Assembly (NCBI GenBank): GCA_017940895.1
Contig: JAGAXM010000005.1
Coordinates: 1 to 64,000 of the forward strand
DNA: 64,000 nt
DNA from: Clostridiales bacterium
GTDB taxonomy: Bacteria; Bacillota; Clostridia; Saccharofermentanales; Saccharofermentanaceae
Reading direction: 5' to 3'
Part shown: piece after piece, positions 53,745-62,923 of the stretch
Layout: each line of letters starts with the position of its first letter
Numbering within the stretch: position 1 is the stretch's first letter
Notes under the pieces: model-generated
The model's database searches: none
What the model was told of the DNA's origin: nothing
What the model saw: only the letters and a program-made list of their open reading frames with translations
Program-made: the position numbers and the translations under genes

Positions 53745-54413
53745 ATGAGTAAGATCGACAACGCATCTGCATACGATTCAGGGATTTACGACAGCAATAT
53801 CGTGAACGTATTACCGTACTACACGGAGTTTCACGCGCAGGTAATGGACCTCGTGAAGACGATGGGGCTTAATGCTCCCGAGTGGCTCGACACGGGCTGC
53901 GGTACCGGTACACTCGCTCTTCGCGCCCTAAGCGAAAACAACAGCATACGTTTCACTCTTGCAGACCCCTCAGCACAGATGTTGGAGCAGGCTCGCGCGA
54001 AAACAGGGGACAAGGCTTCTTACGTAAACTGCGGCTCACACGAGCTTTCATTCGAGAACAAGTTCGATGTCGTTACTGCAATACAAAGCCACCACTACTA
54101 CGACAAGCCGGGCAGGGAGCAGGCTGTGAAGCACTGCTATGATGCACTTAAAGAAGGCGGCGTATTCGTGACATTCGAGAATATAAAAATGTCGACTGAA
54201 GCAAGTGATGCTATCGGGCTTAAGCGCTGGGAGAATTTCTTAAGTAAGAGTTTTGATCAAGAAGAAGTGAAGCGCCACATTGACAGACGCGGAGTCGAAG
54301 TGTTCCCGATCACGATAGAAGAACATCTGAAGCTTCTTAAGGAATGCGGCTTTGCGTCTGTAAATGTCCTGTGGCAGTCTTATCTTCAGGCAGGTTTTTG
54401 GGCGATCAAATAA
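53745..54413 (+). CDS. Class I SAM-dependent methyltransferase
   Basis: The start at 53745 is preceded by GAGG at nine bases; an ATG at 53730 and upstream codons are in frame but less supported. The 222 residues contain W-L-D-T-G-C-G-T-G-T-L-A as SAM motif I and L-A-D-P-S-A-Q-M-L as motif II. It is 12 bases upstream of the AmmeMemoRadiSam genes and in the same direction, so it may be co-transcribed with them. Confidence 0.85.
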   Translation: MSKIDNASAYDSGIYDSNIVNVLPYYTEFHAQVMDLVKTMGLNAPEWLDTGCGTGTLALRALSENNSIRFTLADPSAQMLEQARAKTGDKASYVNCGSHELSFENKFDVVTAIQSHHYYDKPGREQAVKHCYDALKEGGVFVTFENIKMSTEASDAIGLKRWENFLSKSFDQEEVKRHIDRRGVEVFPITIEEHLKLLKECGFASVNVLWQSYLQAGFWAIK

Positions 54414-54425
54414 GAGGAGGTCTTT

Positions 54426-55241
54426 ATGCCGATTCTTGCATCATTTATGGTTCCTCATCCGCCTCTTATCGTTCCTGCGGTAGGACGCGGAGGTGAGAAG
54501 GAAGTTTCCAAGACTATAGAGTCTTATGAGAAAGTTGCCGAAGAGGTAGCTGCTTTGGCGCCGGATACGATAGTTATCACAAGTCCTCACTCGGTGATGT
54601 ATTACGATTATTTCCATATAAGTCCCGGAGCCGGGGCACAAGGCTCCTTCGAGCGCTTCAGAGCGCCGCAGGTTAAGTTTAACGAGCAGTACGATGAGGC
54701 TCTCGTGAAGAGAATTTGTGAGATCGCTGACCGCGAGGGCTTCCCGTGCGGCACTCAGGGGGAGCGTGATTCCGAACTTGATCACGGCACGATGGTGCCG
54801 TTGTGGTTTATCCGTAATAAGTATAAGGGCGGGAAGATCGTAAGGATCGGACTGTCAGGTCTGCCCTATAAGGACCACTATAAATTGGGGCAAATAATAG
54901 CCGAGGCGGTCGATTCAGAAAAAAGTAACATTGTTATAATCGCGAGCGGTGACCTGTCGCATAAGCTGCAGGACTACGGTCCGTACGGCTTCGCGAAGGA
55001 AGGTCCCGAGTACGATAAGAAGATAATGGATGTCATGGGAAGAGCCGCTTTCGATGAGCTTCTGGAGTTTGATGAGGACTTCTGTGACAGGGCTGCCGAG
55101 TGCGGACACAGGTCTTTCGTGATAATGGCGGGTGCGTGGGACGGCAGGAAAGTGACTCCCAAAGTCTACTCGCACGAAGGCGTCACGGGCGTCGGATACG
55201 GGATTTGTTCTTTTTATCCCGAAGGAGGTCAGAATGGGTGA
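54426..55241 (+). CDS. amrB: AmmeMemoRadiSam system protein B (MEMO/LigB-like)
   Basis: A 271-residue protein of the MEMO1/class III extradiol dioxygenase fold. Metal-binding positions appear in P-H-P-P-L-I-V-P (about residue 10), S-P-H-S-V-M-Y (about 53) and S-G-D-L-S-H (about 178). With the two following genes it makes the three-part AmmeMemoRadiSam system, widely conserved but of unsettled biochemical role. GAGGAGG lies before the ATG. Its stop overlaps the AMMECR1 gene by eight bases. Confidence 0.88.
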   Translation: MPILASFMVPHPPLIVPAVGRGGEKEVSKTIESYEKVAEEVAALAPDTIVITSPHSVMYYDYFHISPGAGAQGSFERFRAPQVKFNEQYDEALVKRICEIADREGFPCGTQGERDSELDHGTMVPLWFIRNKYKGGKIVRIGLSGLPYKDHYKLGQIIAEAVDSEKSNIVIIASGDLSHKLQDYGPYGFAKEGPEYDKKIMDVMGRAAFDELLEFDEDFCDRAAECGHRSFVIMAGAWDGRKVTPKVYSHEGVTGVGYGICSFYPEGGQNG

Positions 55242-55749
55242 TATCTATGTTGAGCTCGCGAGACAGTCGCTTACAAGTTACATAAAAGACGGGAAGAAGC
55301 TTCAGATACCTGAGGGGCTTCCCGAAGAGTTGATGAACAGACGCGCAGGGGCATTCGTATCGCTTCATAAGAACGGTGAGCTAAGAGGCTGCATCGGAAC
55401 GATCGGACCTACGACTTATTGTGTCGCGCAGGAGATAATCAATAACGCGATCAGCGCGTCCACGAGGGATCCGAGATTTCCTGCTGTTAAAGAGGATGAG
55501 ATTGATCAGCTTGAGATCAATGTGGATGTTCTCGGCGAACCTGAAGACATAGATTCTCTCGATCAGCTGGACGTAAAAAGGTTCGGCGTGATCGTCTCGA
55601 CGCCTGACGGCAGAAGAGGACTGCTGCTGCCCGATCTCGAGGGTGTGGATACAGTCGAAGACCAGGTGTCGATCGCGATGTATAAGGGCGGTATTCATTC
55701 TCACGAGAAGATCTATCTTCAAAGATTCGAAGTGGTGCGCCATACATGA
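55234..55749 (+). CDS. amrA: AmmeMemoRadiSam system protein A (AMMECR1-like)
   Basis: A 171-residue AMMECR1-domain protein with the invariant L-R-G-C-I-G motif at about residues 50-55 and the downstream G-V-H/G-I-H-S-H region near the end. Its structure family suggests a thiol-based or regulatory enzyme. It overlaps the genes on both sides (eight bases upstream, ATGA downstream), so the three proteins are translated together. Confidence 0.92.
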   Translation: MGDIYVELARQSLTSYIKDGKKLQIPEGLPEELMNRRAGAFVSLHKNGELRGCIGTIGPTTYCVAQEIINNAISASTRDPRFPAVKEDEIDQLEINVDVLGEPEDIDSLDQLDVKRFGVIVSTPDGRRGLLLPDLEGVDTVEDQVSIAMYKGGIHSHEKIYLQRFEVVRHT

Positions 55750-56582
55750 GCCGGTGTGAGGTCTGCTTCCGTCATTGTGAATTGAAAGAGGGTGTGACCG
55801 GATTCTGCGGCGCGCGCATCTGTCGCGACGGCAAGGTGGTTGCGGATAATTATGGGTATGTGACGGCCCTCGCTCTAGACCTCATCGAGAAGAAGCCACT
55901 CAAACGTTTCTTCCCGGGGTCGCGTATCCTGTCCGTCGGAAGTTACGGATGTAATCTGAGATGTCCCTTCTGTCAGAACAGTGAGATCTCATGGGGAAAT
56001 GAAGCCGCACTTTACAGGGAAGATGCACGGTTTATCGATCCGGAAGAACTGGTGAATATAGCTCTGAGGTACCAAGACATAGGCAATATCGGTATCGCAT
56101 TTACATATAATGAACCACTGGTGGGATTCGAGTTCGTGCGCGATACGGCAAAGCTTTCTCATGAGAAGGGATTGAAGAATGTCATCGTAAGTAACGGCAC
56201 TGCGGAGACTGATATCCTGAGGCAGATCGCGCCGTATATCGATGCGATGAATATAGATCTTAAGTGCTTCGATGCCGATATTTATAAGAACACACTCGGA
56301 GGCGACTTCGGGATGACGAAGTCTTTCATAGAAGAAGCCGCCAAGACTTCACACGTGGAACTGACGACGCTTATCGTTCCCGGTATTAATGATTCAGAAG
56401 ATATGATGCGAGAAGAGGCTGAATGGATCGCTTCGATCAGCGATGAGATCCCGCTTCATGTGTCGCGCTTCCATCCGTGCTTTCATATGACTGACCGCGG
56501 ACCGACACCCGTCAGTACGGTTTATGGTTTAGCAGAGATTGCTAAAGAGAAACTCAAGTACGTCTATACAGGTAACTGCTGA
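55746..56582 (+). CDS. amrS: AmmeMemoRadiSam system radical SAM enzyme
   Basis: A 278-residue radical SAM enzyme with the cluster motif C-N-L-R-C-P-F-C-Q-N near residue 61. Extra N-terminal cysteines occur in C-E-V-C and C-R, and C-G-A. The downstream pattern F-T-Y-N-E-P and D-L-K-C-F is that of the pyruvate-formate-lyase-activating-enzyme-like branch. It should install a radical or modification on an unknown partner, with AmrA and AmrB. Its stop abuts that of the convergent response regulator. Confidence 0.92.
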   Translation: MSRCEVCFRHCELKEGVTGFCGARICRDGKVVADNYGYVTALALDLIEKKPLKRFFPGSRILSVGSYGCNLRCPFCQNSEISWGNEAALYREDARFIDPEELVNIALRYQDIGNIGIAFTYNEPLVGFEFVRDTAKLSHEKGLKNVIVSNGTAETDILRQIAPYIDAMNIDLKCFDADIYKNTLGGDFGMTKSFIEEAAKTSHVELTTLIVPGINDSEDMMREEAEWIASISDEIPLHVSRFHPCFHMTDRGPTPVSTVYGLAEIAKEKLKYVYTGNC

Positions 56583-57212
56583 TTACTTGCGTCCTGTCAG
56601 GTAATAGACCGCGAGCTGTGTGCGGTGTGCGAGTCCTTCTTTAAGCAGGATGTTGCTGATGTAGTTCTTGACCGTGCCTTCTGAAATGAACAGCTTCTCT
56701 GCAATCTCCTTATTGGACAGACCTGACGCAACGGCTTCGATTATCTCAATCTCACGCGCGGTGTACTTCTCCTTGTCGAAGTTGCTGTTCGGGCGGATTC
56801 CCGCATCGACGAACTTATCGAATACCTGCTCATCCATAACCTTCGCACCCTGATGGATCGAGCGGATCATCTGCTTTAAGTCCTCAGGCTTATGGTTCTT
56901 AATGAAGTATCCCTTCGCGCCTTCTGTGAGGGCTTTCTGAACGAGATCGTCGTCATCGAATGTCGTGAGGATCATAACCTTGCCCAAGTTCTCGGCAACG
57001 AAGATTCGAGTCGCTTCTATACCGTCCATTACGGGCATCTGGATATCCATGAGAGCGACGTCGCACGGGGTCTTGCGCGCCAGGTCGACTGCTTCTTTGC
57101 CGTTGGATGCACATCCGATGACATTGAAGTCATCGTCTATGTCGAGGATGATCTTCATCCCGTCTCTTACGAAATCGCTGTCATCAACTATCAGTACTTT
57201 GATCGGATCCAT
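56583..57212 (-). CDS. NarL/LuxR-type response regulator
   Basis: The ATG at 57212 has AAGGAG seven bases upstream; an ATG two codons earlier is too close to it. The 209 residues have a receiver domain with phospho-acceptor Asp in V-A-L-M-D-I-Q-M-P (about residue 53) and a C-terminal LuxR helix-turn-helix (S-N-K-E-I-A-E-K-L-F-I-S-E-G-T-V-K-N). Its start lies inside the end of the kinase gene. It probably controls the ABC-2 exporter genes upstream in the operon. Confidence 0.93.
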   Translation of the reverse strand: MDPIKVLIVDDSDFVRDGMKIILDIDDDFNVIGCASNGKEAVDLARKTPCDVALMDIQMPVMDGIEATRIFVAENLGKVMILTTFDDDDLVQKALTEGAKGYFIKNHKPEDLKQMIRSIHQGAKVMDEQVFDKFVDAGIRPNSNFDKEKYTAREIEIIEAVASGLSNKEIAEKLFISEGTVKNYISNILLKEGLAHRTQLAVYYLTGRK

Positions 57213-58365
57213 CTGCATTCTCCTTCTTCGTCTCGAGCGGCAGTATCATGTTGATCGTAAACCCGCCGATCGAATCTATATCCATATAACCTTTGACCTT
57301 GCGCACGCGGGCTTTCATGCCCTGTATGCCCATGCTTTCTTCGATGTTATCGGCACCCTTGCCGTTGTCGCTTATCGTCGCACGTACGACCTCGCCCAAT
57401 ACGTTGATACTTATTTTTATCTCATCGCATCCTGAATACTTGAGCGAATTCGTGACAGCTTCAAATGAATTGTCGAGTATGATCTCCCAGATATTCTCGG
57501 GGATGGTGCGTCCGTCCTCGTCAATATCAAGCGATGTCTTTATGCCGTACTCTTCTTCACACTCGCTGAGCAATGCCTGCAAAGACTTCAGTGCCATACG
57601 CGACTTGTCGGGACGCTCGTTTCTTATTATGACGCGGATCTCGTCCATGCTTCCGCGCAGGTTATCGATAACTTCCTGCAGGATGGACGTGCTTTTCGCA
57701 GGGTCCTTCTCGACCAGAACTTTCGCTGCTTCCAGTTTGTAAAGAGAGCCGTTGATGCTGTGCCCCAGTTTATCGTGCAGAGCCTGCGAGATCCTGCCCT
57801 TCTCCTCGAGAAGCTCGTTCTCGTGCTGGAGTCGGGACTTGTAAAGTTCGTTCTTATGCGCTTCCTTGCTGTGCTCGATGTCAGATTTGAGCTTGGACTC
57901 TTCCTCCAGGTTTACCTCTGTCGTGCGCGCATACCAGCCGATGACTTTGCTGTGCTGGTAGTAGATGAGCACGAGCAGCACCATGATCACGAAGTAGTAC
58001 TTAAGGTCGAGCCCGAACTTCCACGCGAGCGGCAGTACGTACATGACGCCGAGGTAAGCTGGTGTGGGCAAGTGACTTACGAGGTCGAGGTAGGTTATTG
58101 CCGTGAAGCAGATACCAACGGAAGGAAAAAGGAACAGCGCCGCTATTGACGCTGCTCCTTCGCCTATTAACCATACTTTACGCGGGACCTTTACGGGCTC
58201 TGTCTCCGGCATCACTGCGAAAAGCAGAAACACCGCACTTATAAGTAACGTTAAGCCGCCGGCGGACGGGTCGTCCAGGAAAGAGAACACACCGTCGAAG
58301 GCGAGGGCGATGATGCCCAGAGCCTTAACAAAAACGAAGTAGTTGTTCCTTATCCGGCTTTCCAA
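57184..58365 (-). CDS. HisKA_3-type sensor histidine kinase
   Basis: This 393-residue kinase starts at TTG behind AAGGA. The first about 140 residues hold four to six membrane helices with short loops, so the sensor is intramembrane. A coiled coil (about 145-190) leads to the phosphorylated His in A-L-H-D-K-L-G-H and then an HATPase domain (S-D-N-G-K-G-A-D, G-I-Q-G-M). The lack of a large outer domain suggests that it senses the neighbouring exporter or membrane stress, as in LiaS/BceS-type intramembrane kinases. Confidence 0.9.
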   Translation of the reverse strand: MESRIRNNYFVFVKALGIIALAFDGVFSFLDDPSAGGLTLLISAVFLLFAVMPETEPVKVPRKVWLIGEGAASIAALFLFPSVGICFTAITYLDLVSHLPTPAYLGVMYVLPLAWKFGLDLKYYFVIMVLLVLIYYQHSKVIGWYARTTEVNLEEESKLKSDIEHSKEAHKNELYKSRLQHENELLEEKGRISQALHDKLGHSINGSLYKLEAAKVLVEKDPAKSTSILQEVIDNLRGSMDEIRVIIRNERPDKSRMALKSLQALLSECEEEYGIKTSLDIDEDGRTIPENIWEIILDNSFEAVTNSLKYSGCDEIKISINVLGEVVRATISDNGKGADNIEESMGIQGMKARVRKVKGYMDIDSIGGFTINMILPLETKKENADGSDQSTDS

Positions 58366-58378
58366 AATCCTTACTTCC

Positions 58379-59530
58379 TTACTCCTGTTCGCGTACGCGA
58401 AGCCCCAGGACTCCTACGACGAATATTATAACCAAATACGCTGCCGTTACACAAAGCATCAGGGTGTATCCGGAGGAGTCGCCGTTCATGAATCGGTTGA
58501 TCGTGAACATCGACCATCTCTGGGGCATCAGGAGTGACGCTTTCTTGTAAAGCTCGCTCGCGCCGCTGATGTCAAAGTACGTACCTGCGATGAGTGCGGA
58601 GATCGCCCAGATAACGAATGAGAGGATCGCCGCGGGTGCCATAGTATCGAAGTACAGTCCCGCGCACAGGCTCATCAGGTCGAAGATAAGTCCCGTGAGG
58701 AAGATGACCGTGAAGAACTGCAGGGTGGATATGCCGATGTCGCTCTTTACGAAGAGGACGAAGCTTACCGTCATGAGGACTGCCTGCGTCAGTGCGATCG
58801 TGAACGACAGAAGTACCTTGGACAGGAGGTAGCTCGCCTTGCTTGCCTTTGTAAGCAGGATCCTGCTGTAGACGTGATCCTTCTTCTCCGCGAAAACCGT
58901 ATTCAGGATAAGTACGCCGCCGAAGACGAATGCCAGGGAAGCGATCGCGACGCAGAAGGAGATGTTTCTTGTCTTGTAGAAATCAACCTCATCGCCGCCG
59001 CCGGAGACGAATGTAACCTCGGGCATATCGTATGTGTTGCCGGTGCCTGCAAGTTCATTCTCGAGGCTGGTCTTAAGGAGATCGAATCTTTCATCCTCGC
59101 CTATCGAATACAGCTCGGTATCTTCAGCATTTTCACGCAGCACTATGACCGCATTTACATGGTCTTCGTTCGCTGTATATTCGGCATTTTCTCTTATCTG
59201 TTCATCGGTCAGAGAAGAAGCATCAGCGCGGAAGATCTGGAACAATCCTGCAGAGTTTAAGTTGTTGCAGATACGTTCGGAATCTTCATCCATTATGGTG
59301 TCGTAGACCTTAACGGGATATCTGTAGTAGTCGACGTTATAAGCCATCTGCTCATCGTAAGTCGTGAGATTGTGGACGCCGTCCGACATGTCTGCTGCCG
59401 GCATCCTGTACCACAGATCCATGAGGAGTGTGGACAGCACGGGGATCAGGATCCCGATGATGATAAAAGCTTTATTACGAAGGATGAGTTTACCTGAAGA
59501 TCTTGCCATCCTTAATGCGGAACCAAACAT
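58379..59530 (-). CDS. ABC-2 type exporter permease
   Basis: A 383-residue permease with an N-terminal helix (about 20-37), a large extracytoplasmic domain (about 38-205), and five more helices to the end. This is the YhgE/ABC-2 type pattern of drug or peptide exporters. It follows another permease by three bases and the kinase comes 13 bases later. It pairs with the neighbouring permease and ATPase. Confidence 0.85.
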   Translation of the reverse strand: MFGSALRMARSSGKLILRNKAFIIIGILIPVLSTLLMDLWYRMPAADMSDGVHNLTTYDEQMAYNVDYYRYPVKVYDTIMDEDSERICNNLNSAGLFQIFRADASSLTDEQIRENAEYTANEDHVNAVIVLRENAEDTELYSIGEDERFDLLKTSLENELAGTGNTYDMPEVTFVSGGGDEVDFYKTRNISFCVAIASLAFVFGGVLILNTVFAEKKDHVYSRILLTKASKASYLLSKVLLSFTIALTQAVLMTVSFVLFVKSDIGISTLQFFTVIFLTGLIFDLMSLCAGLYFDTMAPAAILSFVIWAISALIAGTYFDISGASELYKKASLLMPQRWSMFTINRFMNGDSSGYTLMLCVTAAYLVIIFVVGVLGLRVREQE

Positions 59531-59533
59531 AAC

Positions 59534-60598
59534 TTAAACCTCTTTCTTTTTGGCTGTGATGAACATGCCGAGTCCGATGCTTATAACGGTCATCAGTGTG
59601 AGTGCTGTGATGCACGGCATAAGGTAATCGCTGCTGCCGTTGACCGAGAGCTCTACGAGCGTTCTGTTGACGAAGTACAGGGGAGACATCTGCTTAACCG
59701 TCTGTGACACGGAGCTGAGCATATAAGTCTCGAAGCAGCCTCCCACGTAACCCCAGAACCAGATGACCACAAACAGAAGTCCGATCGATGCGGCGGTGTT
59801 CCTGAAGATGATGAAGAACAGCATGCCGAATGCGATGAAGGCCAATGTCGTGAACATCATGATGGCGACGCTTAAGACGGGGTGGTCCAGCTTGATGTCA
59901 AAAAGGAACAGCACGAGTCCGCCTGTAATGAGTATCATCGACAGCCATGTCGTGAGCACGCATGCGATGAGTTTCCCCAAGTATGTGTGCACACCGCTTG
60001 CAGTAGAACTTCTGAAACGGATGCCTATGTTCTGCCTTCTCTCGGTGATGTAGATGAGGCACAGGAACACGGAGCACAGCGAAGCGAAATACATCGTCTG
60101 CACGATGCAGTAGTATGTGTCCGCATCCGGCTTCTCGGCTGCCTCGATGCTTCCGGTGTTTACGCTTGTACTGCCGGTATCGCCGTTCATGACATGGTCG
60201 ACGTTATAAAGAACGTACTGCACGATCCTCGCGTCGATCTCGGTGTTGCTTCTGCCCGTGATGCTGTAGTCATCCCCGCCGAAATCTATAAAGACATCGA
60301 TGCTGCCGTCTCTTAAGAGCTTCTCCGGGTCTGCGTTATCGTACTTAACGACTGTGAGACCTTCGTCTTCGAAGCCTTCCTTAAGATAGTCCTCTGCGTA
60401 AGAGTATTTACTGTCTTCGCTCATCTCGTATCCGATGGTAAAGTCCTCGCCAGTCTCGGCCTGGTCAAGCAATGTGTGGAATACATTTGTGAGTGCCGCG
60501 ATGACGACCAATGCTCCCACGATCGTGATGATTATCACGGACTTTGCTCTGAAGATGAGCTTCAGATAATTCTTTGTCAGTGTAATGATCCTGCTCAT
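59534..60598 (-). CDS. ABC-2 type exporter permease
   Basis: A 354-residue permease with the same plan as its neighbour: one N-terminal helix (about 20-40), an outer domain (about 45-160), then five helices. It starts four bases after the ATPase gene. The two permeases with one ATPase make a heterodimeric ABC-2 exporter. Confidence 0.85.
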   Translation of the reverse strand: MSRIITLTKNYLKLIFRAKSVIIITIVGALVVIAALTNVFHTLLDQAETGEDFTIGYEMSEDSKYSYAEDYLKEGFEDEGLTVVKYDNADPEKLLRDGSIDVFIDFGGDDYSITGRSNTEIDARIVQYVLYNVDHVMNGDTGSTSVNTGSIEAAEKPDADTYYCIVQTMYFASLCSVFLCLIYITERRQNIGIRFRSSTASGVHTYLGKLIACVLTTWLSMILITGGLVLFLFDIKLDHPVLSVAIMMFTTLAFIAFGMLFFIIFRNTAASIGLLFVVIWFWGYVGGCFETYMLSSVSQTVKQMSPLYFVNRTLVELSVNGSSDYLMPCITALTLMTVISIGLGMFITAKKKEV

Positions 60599-60602
60599 GT
60601 TA

Positions 60603-61367
60603 TTAACCTTCCGTGTAATCTCTTAACTTCTTTCCCGTAAGTGTGAGGAAGACCTCCTCGAGTGAGATGTCCTCGTTCTTATCCTTCCTTACCATGTCCT
60701 TAAGTTCTTCCTTGGTACCGATGGCTATTATCTTGCCGTTGTCCATGATCGCGATGCGTGTGCAGATCGCTTCGACCTCTTCCATATAATGGCTGGTGTA
60801 GATGACTGTCGCGCCCTTCTTGTTTGCCGCCTTGATGCTCTCGAGGATGAAGTTTCTTGACTGCGGATCGATGCCTACCGTGGGCTCGTCGAAGATCAGA
60901 AGCTTCGGGTGATGACCCAATGCACATGCGATGTTAAGTCTTCTCTTCATTCCTCCCGAGAAAGTCTTCGCGAAGGCGTTGCGCTTGTCGTTGAGTTTTA
61001 CAAAGTCGAGGGACTCATCGATCGCATCTTTCAGAGCCTGTCCCCTGATGCCGTACAGGGAAGTGAAGAGCTCCACATTCTCCCAAGCCTTGAGGTTGTC
61101 GTAGATCGCGAGGTCCTGAGGAATGTATCCGATCAGGGGCTTGATCTTATTGATGTCTTTTCTGTTGTTGTAACCGAAGACTTCGATCGTTCCTGCCGTG
61201 GGCTTAAGAAGCGAGCAGACCATGTTCATGGTGGTGGACTTGCCGGCGCCGTTCGGACCCAGAAGACCGAAGATCTCTCCTTCGCGGATCTCGAGTGACA
61301 GACCATCTACCACAGCCTTGTTGTCATATTTCTTGATAAGTCCGTCGAGCTTTACTACTGTTGTCAT
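60603..61367 (-). CDS. ABC-2 exporter ATPase
   Basis: The ATG at 61367 follows AAGGAG at good spacing, giving 254 residues. Walker A is G-P-N-G-A-G-K-S-T, signature F-S-G-G-M-K-R-R, Walker B L-L-I-F-D-E-P-T-V-G-I-D and the H-loop S-H-Y-M-E-E-V. This is the antibiotic/Na+-exporter (DrrA/NatA-like) branch. It heads the leftward exporter-two-component operon. Confidence 0.92.
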   Translation of the reverse strand: MTTVVKLDGLIKKYDNKAVVDGLSLEIREGEIFGLLGPNGAGKSTTMNMVCSLLKPTAGTIEVFGYNNRKDINKIKPLIGYIPQDLAIYDNLKAWENVELFTSLYGIRGQALKDAIDESLDFVKLNDKRNAFAKTFSGGMKRRLNIACALGHHPKLLIFDEPTVGIDPQSRNFILESIKAANKKGATVIYTSHYMEEVEAICTRIAIMDNGKIIAIGTKEELKDMVRKDKNEDISLEEVFLTLTGKKLRDYTEG

Positions 61368-61584
61368 CTCTCTATTCTCCTTAATCTGTGTGCGCTCCAT
61401 AGCGCCTTTTCTGATGTTATTCTACGGGAGCGGTGTACAGAAGAATAATGCCGAAAGACAGTTTCTTATGTGACTTTTGTCATATTGTCGGGAGTGTTCA
61501 ATTATCTTTGTGGGGTGTAAAATAAATACGATAAATGGGGTTAGAATGCCTATTTGTTTAAATCCAGTAATGGGAGGAAATTTT

Positions 61585-62850
61585 ATGAAGACAAGCAAGA
61601 AGTTGATCGCTTCTGCAGTATGTGTTTCCATGCTCGCTTCTCTTGGCGGATGTGCTTTGTTCGACAAGGATGATGAGGGTGTGCTCAAGGCTGCAGACGA
61701 CTACGCAACAGCAATCCAGAAGGTTAAGCTCGGTGACATTACCGGTCTTATGACAAACGGTGAGGACCTTGAAGAGTCCCTCGATTACCTCGTAAATGAT
61801 ACAGAGGGTATGCCTGCAGGTTATGCAGACATGTGCTCTGCAATCGCAGGTACAATCTCTTATGAGATCGATGAGGAGTCTGTTCAGTCTTCCAAGAAGA
61901 ACGCAGAGGGAAGTGTTGATGTAACATGGACTCTCGTTGACTCCGAGGCTGTTTTCGAGCAGGTAAGCGAAGACGGCGGTGATGTTGATGCATTCATCGA
62001 TGCTCTTACAGCAGATGACGCGCAGACGCAGACAATTTCTTCAACAATCAATTTCGTTCTTGAGGACGAGGCATGGCTCGTTGACGATGAGGACGGAGAC
62101 ATCGTTAATGAAGTTTATTCTTTCTATGCAGACGCTGCAGGTTACACATTCGTACCTCCTCTCATGGACTACATCGAAGATGCTTACTGGTACTATTCTG
62201 ATGACAGCGTTTATTCCAACTTCGGTCAGATCGAGCTCGACATCATCACAACTACTGAGGGTGAAGAGATTCCTTTCGAGTTCACATATGAGTACTACTA
62301 CAACGGTGAGCTCATCTTCACAAGCGATGTTTGTGAAGACGTAGGACACTGGATCGAGGCTTACTATGGTCCTGACTATGATCCTGCTGCACAGGTTGAT
62401 GACAGAGGATTCCTCGTTGCAGGTGAGTACAGATGTATCATGTACGATCTCGCAGGCAACGTTCTTGCTGATTCCACATGTACTGTTGAGAACATCGAGT
62501 ACGGAGAAGCTGACGCAAGCATGATCGATGATGTTGTTTGGTACTGGACAGATGAGGAAGATACATATATCGATACAGATTCCATCGAGCTCGATATCAT
62601 TCCTACAACTGAAGGACAGGAGTGCATCTGGAACTTCTATTACGAGATCTACCTCGGCGAAGAGCTCGTATATGTAAGTGATGCTATGGAGGATCAGGGC
62701 TACTGGATCGAGGCTTACTACAACACAGGTTATCCGGATGTTGAGACAAACGGTGACGGCAACCTCGTAGCAGGTGAGTACACATGCGTATTCTACGATC
62801 TCAACGGCAACTCAATTGCAGCCGCTACATGTACTGTTGAAGAGAGCTGA
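61585..62850 (+). CDS. Surface lipoprotein with two tandem repeats
   Basis: The ATG at 61585 follows GGAGG; the frame continues upstream without a ribosome site. The 421 residues start with a lipoprotein signal (S-L-G-G-C, Cys23). A helical DUF4878/5105-like part follows (about 30-185), then two related repeats of about 100 residues (about 205-308 and 312-420). Each repeat has a W-Y-Y/W-Y-W start, G-x-W-I-E-A-Y-Y and A-G-E-Y-x-C-x-x-Y-D-L. The protein is very acidic. Codon bias suggests high expression. The function is unknown; ligand or cell-wall binding is possible. Confidence 0.7.
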   Translation: MKTSKKLIASAVCVSMLASLGGCALFDKDDEGVLKAADDYATAIQKVKLGDITGLMTNGEDLEESLDYLVNDTEGMPAGYADMCSAIAGTISYEIDEESVQSSKKNAEGSVDVTWTLVDSEAVFEQVSEDGGDVDAFIDALTADDAQTQTISSTINFVLEDEAWLVDDEDGDIVNEVYSFYADAAGYTFVPPLMDYIEDAYWYYSDDSVYSNFGQIELDIITTTEGEEIPFEFTYEYYYNGELIFTSDVCEDVGHWIEAYYGPDYDPAAQVDDRGFLVAGEYRCIMYDLAGNVLADSTCTVENIEYGEADASMIDDVVWYWTDEEDTYIDTDSIELDIIPTTEGQECIWNFYYEIYLGEELVYVSDAMEDQGYWIEAYYNTGYPDVETNGDGNLVAGEYTCVFYDLNGNSIAAATCTVEES

Positions 62851-62878
62851 TTATAAGATTACTGAGATCTTTAATGAG

Positions 62879-62904
62879 AAGGTCCGGAGCAATCCGGACC
62901 TTTT
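62879..62904 (+). terminator. Terminator after the repeat lipoprotein
   Basis: AAGGTCCGGA and TCCGGACCTT form a perfect 10-bp stem with a GCAA loop and a T run, 28 bases after the stop codon. Confidence 0.9.
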
Positions 62905-62923
62905 CTAATGCTATAATGTCCGT

